Shown here piece after piece: positions 32,307 through 33,030 of a DNA stretch of 33,030 bases; within the stretch, counting starts at the first letter, position 1, and each line of letters opens with the position of its first letter. Below the pieces are notes generated by a model. That model had not been told where the DNA came from. It worked only from the letters and a program-made list of their open reading frames with translations, and ran no database searches. The DNA comes from Woeseiaceae bacterium (GTDB lineage: Bacteria > Pseudomonadota > Gammaproteobacteria > Steroidobacterales > Woeseiaceae). The stretch lies in NCBI GenBank assembly GCA_030066735.1, contig JASJBB010000066.1, positions 1 to 33,030 on the forward strand, given 5' to 3'. The position numbers were made by a program, and so were the translations under genes.

Positions 32307-33030
32307 TGGCGCGATTGCTCACATTGGTGCTCCTGTGCTCCGTAGCGGCCTACGGGCAGGCTGACGAGGTCAAAAAGCGCGACACGATCGCGAGCCTCGA
32401 AGACCAGGAAGTCGAAATCCGCAAGGGTAATGTCATCGCCGGCAGCACGGACCGCGCTCGCGATCAGTACCGCTCGTTCCTCGAACTCTCGTCCGATGAC
32501 CCGGAGCTGCGCGCAGAGGCAATGCGACGCCTTGGCGACCTCGAGCTGGACGCTACCGAGGCCGAGCAGCTTGCTGCGAATCTCGACACATTGAATCACG
32601 CCAGCTTCAACAATGCCGTGCAGCTCTACCAGCAGCTGCTCGAGGCCTATCCTGACTATCGCCGCAACGACACCGTGCTCTATCAGCTGGCGCGGGCCTA
32701 CGAAATTGGCGGCCGGACTGACGAGGCGCTCGATATTCTCAACGAACTCGTGGCGCGTTTCCCGGACACACCGCTGATCGACGAGGCGCAGTTCCGTCGC
32801 GGTGAGATGCTGTTCCTGCGCAAGCGTTACAACGATGCCGAGCTGGCCTACCAGGACGTGGTCGCGTATGGCCCGTCGGGCAGATTTTACGAGCAGTCGC
32901 TGTACAAGCTCGGCTGGTCGCAGTTCAAGCTGGCATGGCACGAGGACAGCCTCGATAGCTTCTTCGAATTGCTCGATCGCAAGGTCGGCGACATCGAGAT
33001 CCAGGACGGCGACAACAAGTTCGAACAGTT
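32303..33030 (+). CDS. Exported TPR-repeat protein, cut by the window end
   Basis: The first 242 residues are in the window, and the frame is open to the edge. ATG 32303 overlaps the previous stop; a second ATG follows at once, and GGAGGAG lies about 11 nt upstream. A signal peptide (LTLVLLCSVAAYGQA) is followed by a helical segment and at least three TPR units: NNAVQLYQQLLEAYPDY, VLYQLARAYEIGGRTDEALD and RRGEMLFLRKRYNDAELAY. Such proteins are often periplasmic partners of Ton/Tol-like complexes or of surface structures, but which applies here depends on genes outside the window. Confidence 0.88.
   Translation, partial: MMARLLTLVLLCSVAAYGQADEVKKRDTIASLEDQEVEIRKGNVIAGSTDRARDQYRSFLELSSDDPELRAEAMRRLGDLELDATEAEQLAANLDTLNHASFNNAVQLYQQLLEAYPDYRRNDTVLYQLARAYEIGGRTDEALDILNELVARFPDTPLIDEAQFRRGEMLFLRKRYNDAELAYQDVVAYGPSGRFYEQSLYKLGWSQFKLAWHEDSLDSFFELLDRKVGDIEIQDGDNKFEQ

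Overview
The window looks like a stretch of chromosome from a free-living, probably marine, GC-rich gammaproteobacterium. I judge this from two large TonB-dependent receptors, a type Vd patatin-autotransporter, an EexN-like lipoprotein and a LemA/M48 pair. A relative of the Woeseiaceae/Chromatiales is my guess, not a demonstrated placement. I see no rRNA, tRNA, CRISPR array, transposase or prophage gene. Coding density is very high, and several convergent genes share stop codons or overlap.

Layout. 1-5470 (+): a 1110-residue TonB-dependent receptor, a strong intrinsic terminator, and an exported S9-family serine peptidase, probably a nutrient (peptide) uptake and digestion pair. 5467-11857: the acetolactate synthase catalytic subunit on the minus strand, and diverging from it a tight plus-strand series of the synthase regulatory subunit, proB, proA and glpD with 3-nt gaps or overlapping codons. 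This splits the two synthase subunits across a 79-bp divergent region. 11899-16243: a second TonB-dependent receptor (-) and a PlpD-like patatin phospholipase with its own outer-membrane barrel (+), sharing a 61-bp region with a symmetric ATTATAAT -10 element.

16246-20617: a small conserved-looking unknown protein (-), and diverging from it the most unusual gene of the window. It encodes a 1342-residue protein with an N-terminal AAA-like NTPase, one membrane helix, a proprotein-convertase P domain and a WD40 propeller. By the positive-inside rule the propeller and P domain would be periplasmic and the NTPase cytosolic. 20582-23256: an LplT-like MFS/PlsC fusion for lysophospholipid recycling (-) and an EexN-like lipoprotein with a 24-bp minisatellite in its tail (+).

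23253-27809 (-): an envelope module transcribed lemA-like, M48 protease (HtpX-like with a long C-terminal extension), SYLF/Ysc84 protein, MscS channel. 27800-28825 (+): an exported ApbE flavin transferase whose start overlaps that of the LemA gene head to head. 28826-29338: a 513-bp non-coding region with a candidate promoter and operator, direct repeats two helical turns apart, hairpins and a CRP-like palindrome. 29339 to the right edge (+): a periplasmic series of TlpA-type thioredoxin, a coiled-coil protein of unknown function and two TPR proteins, the last cut by the window end.

Functional assignments rest on motifs read by eye. No database search was run.
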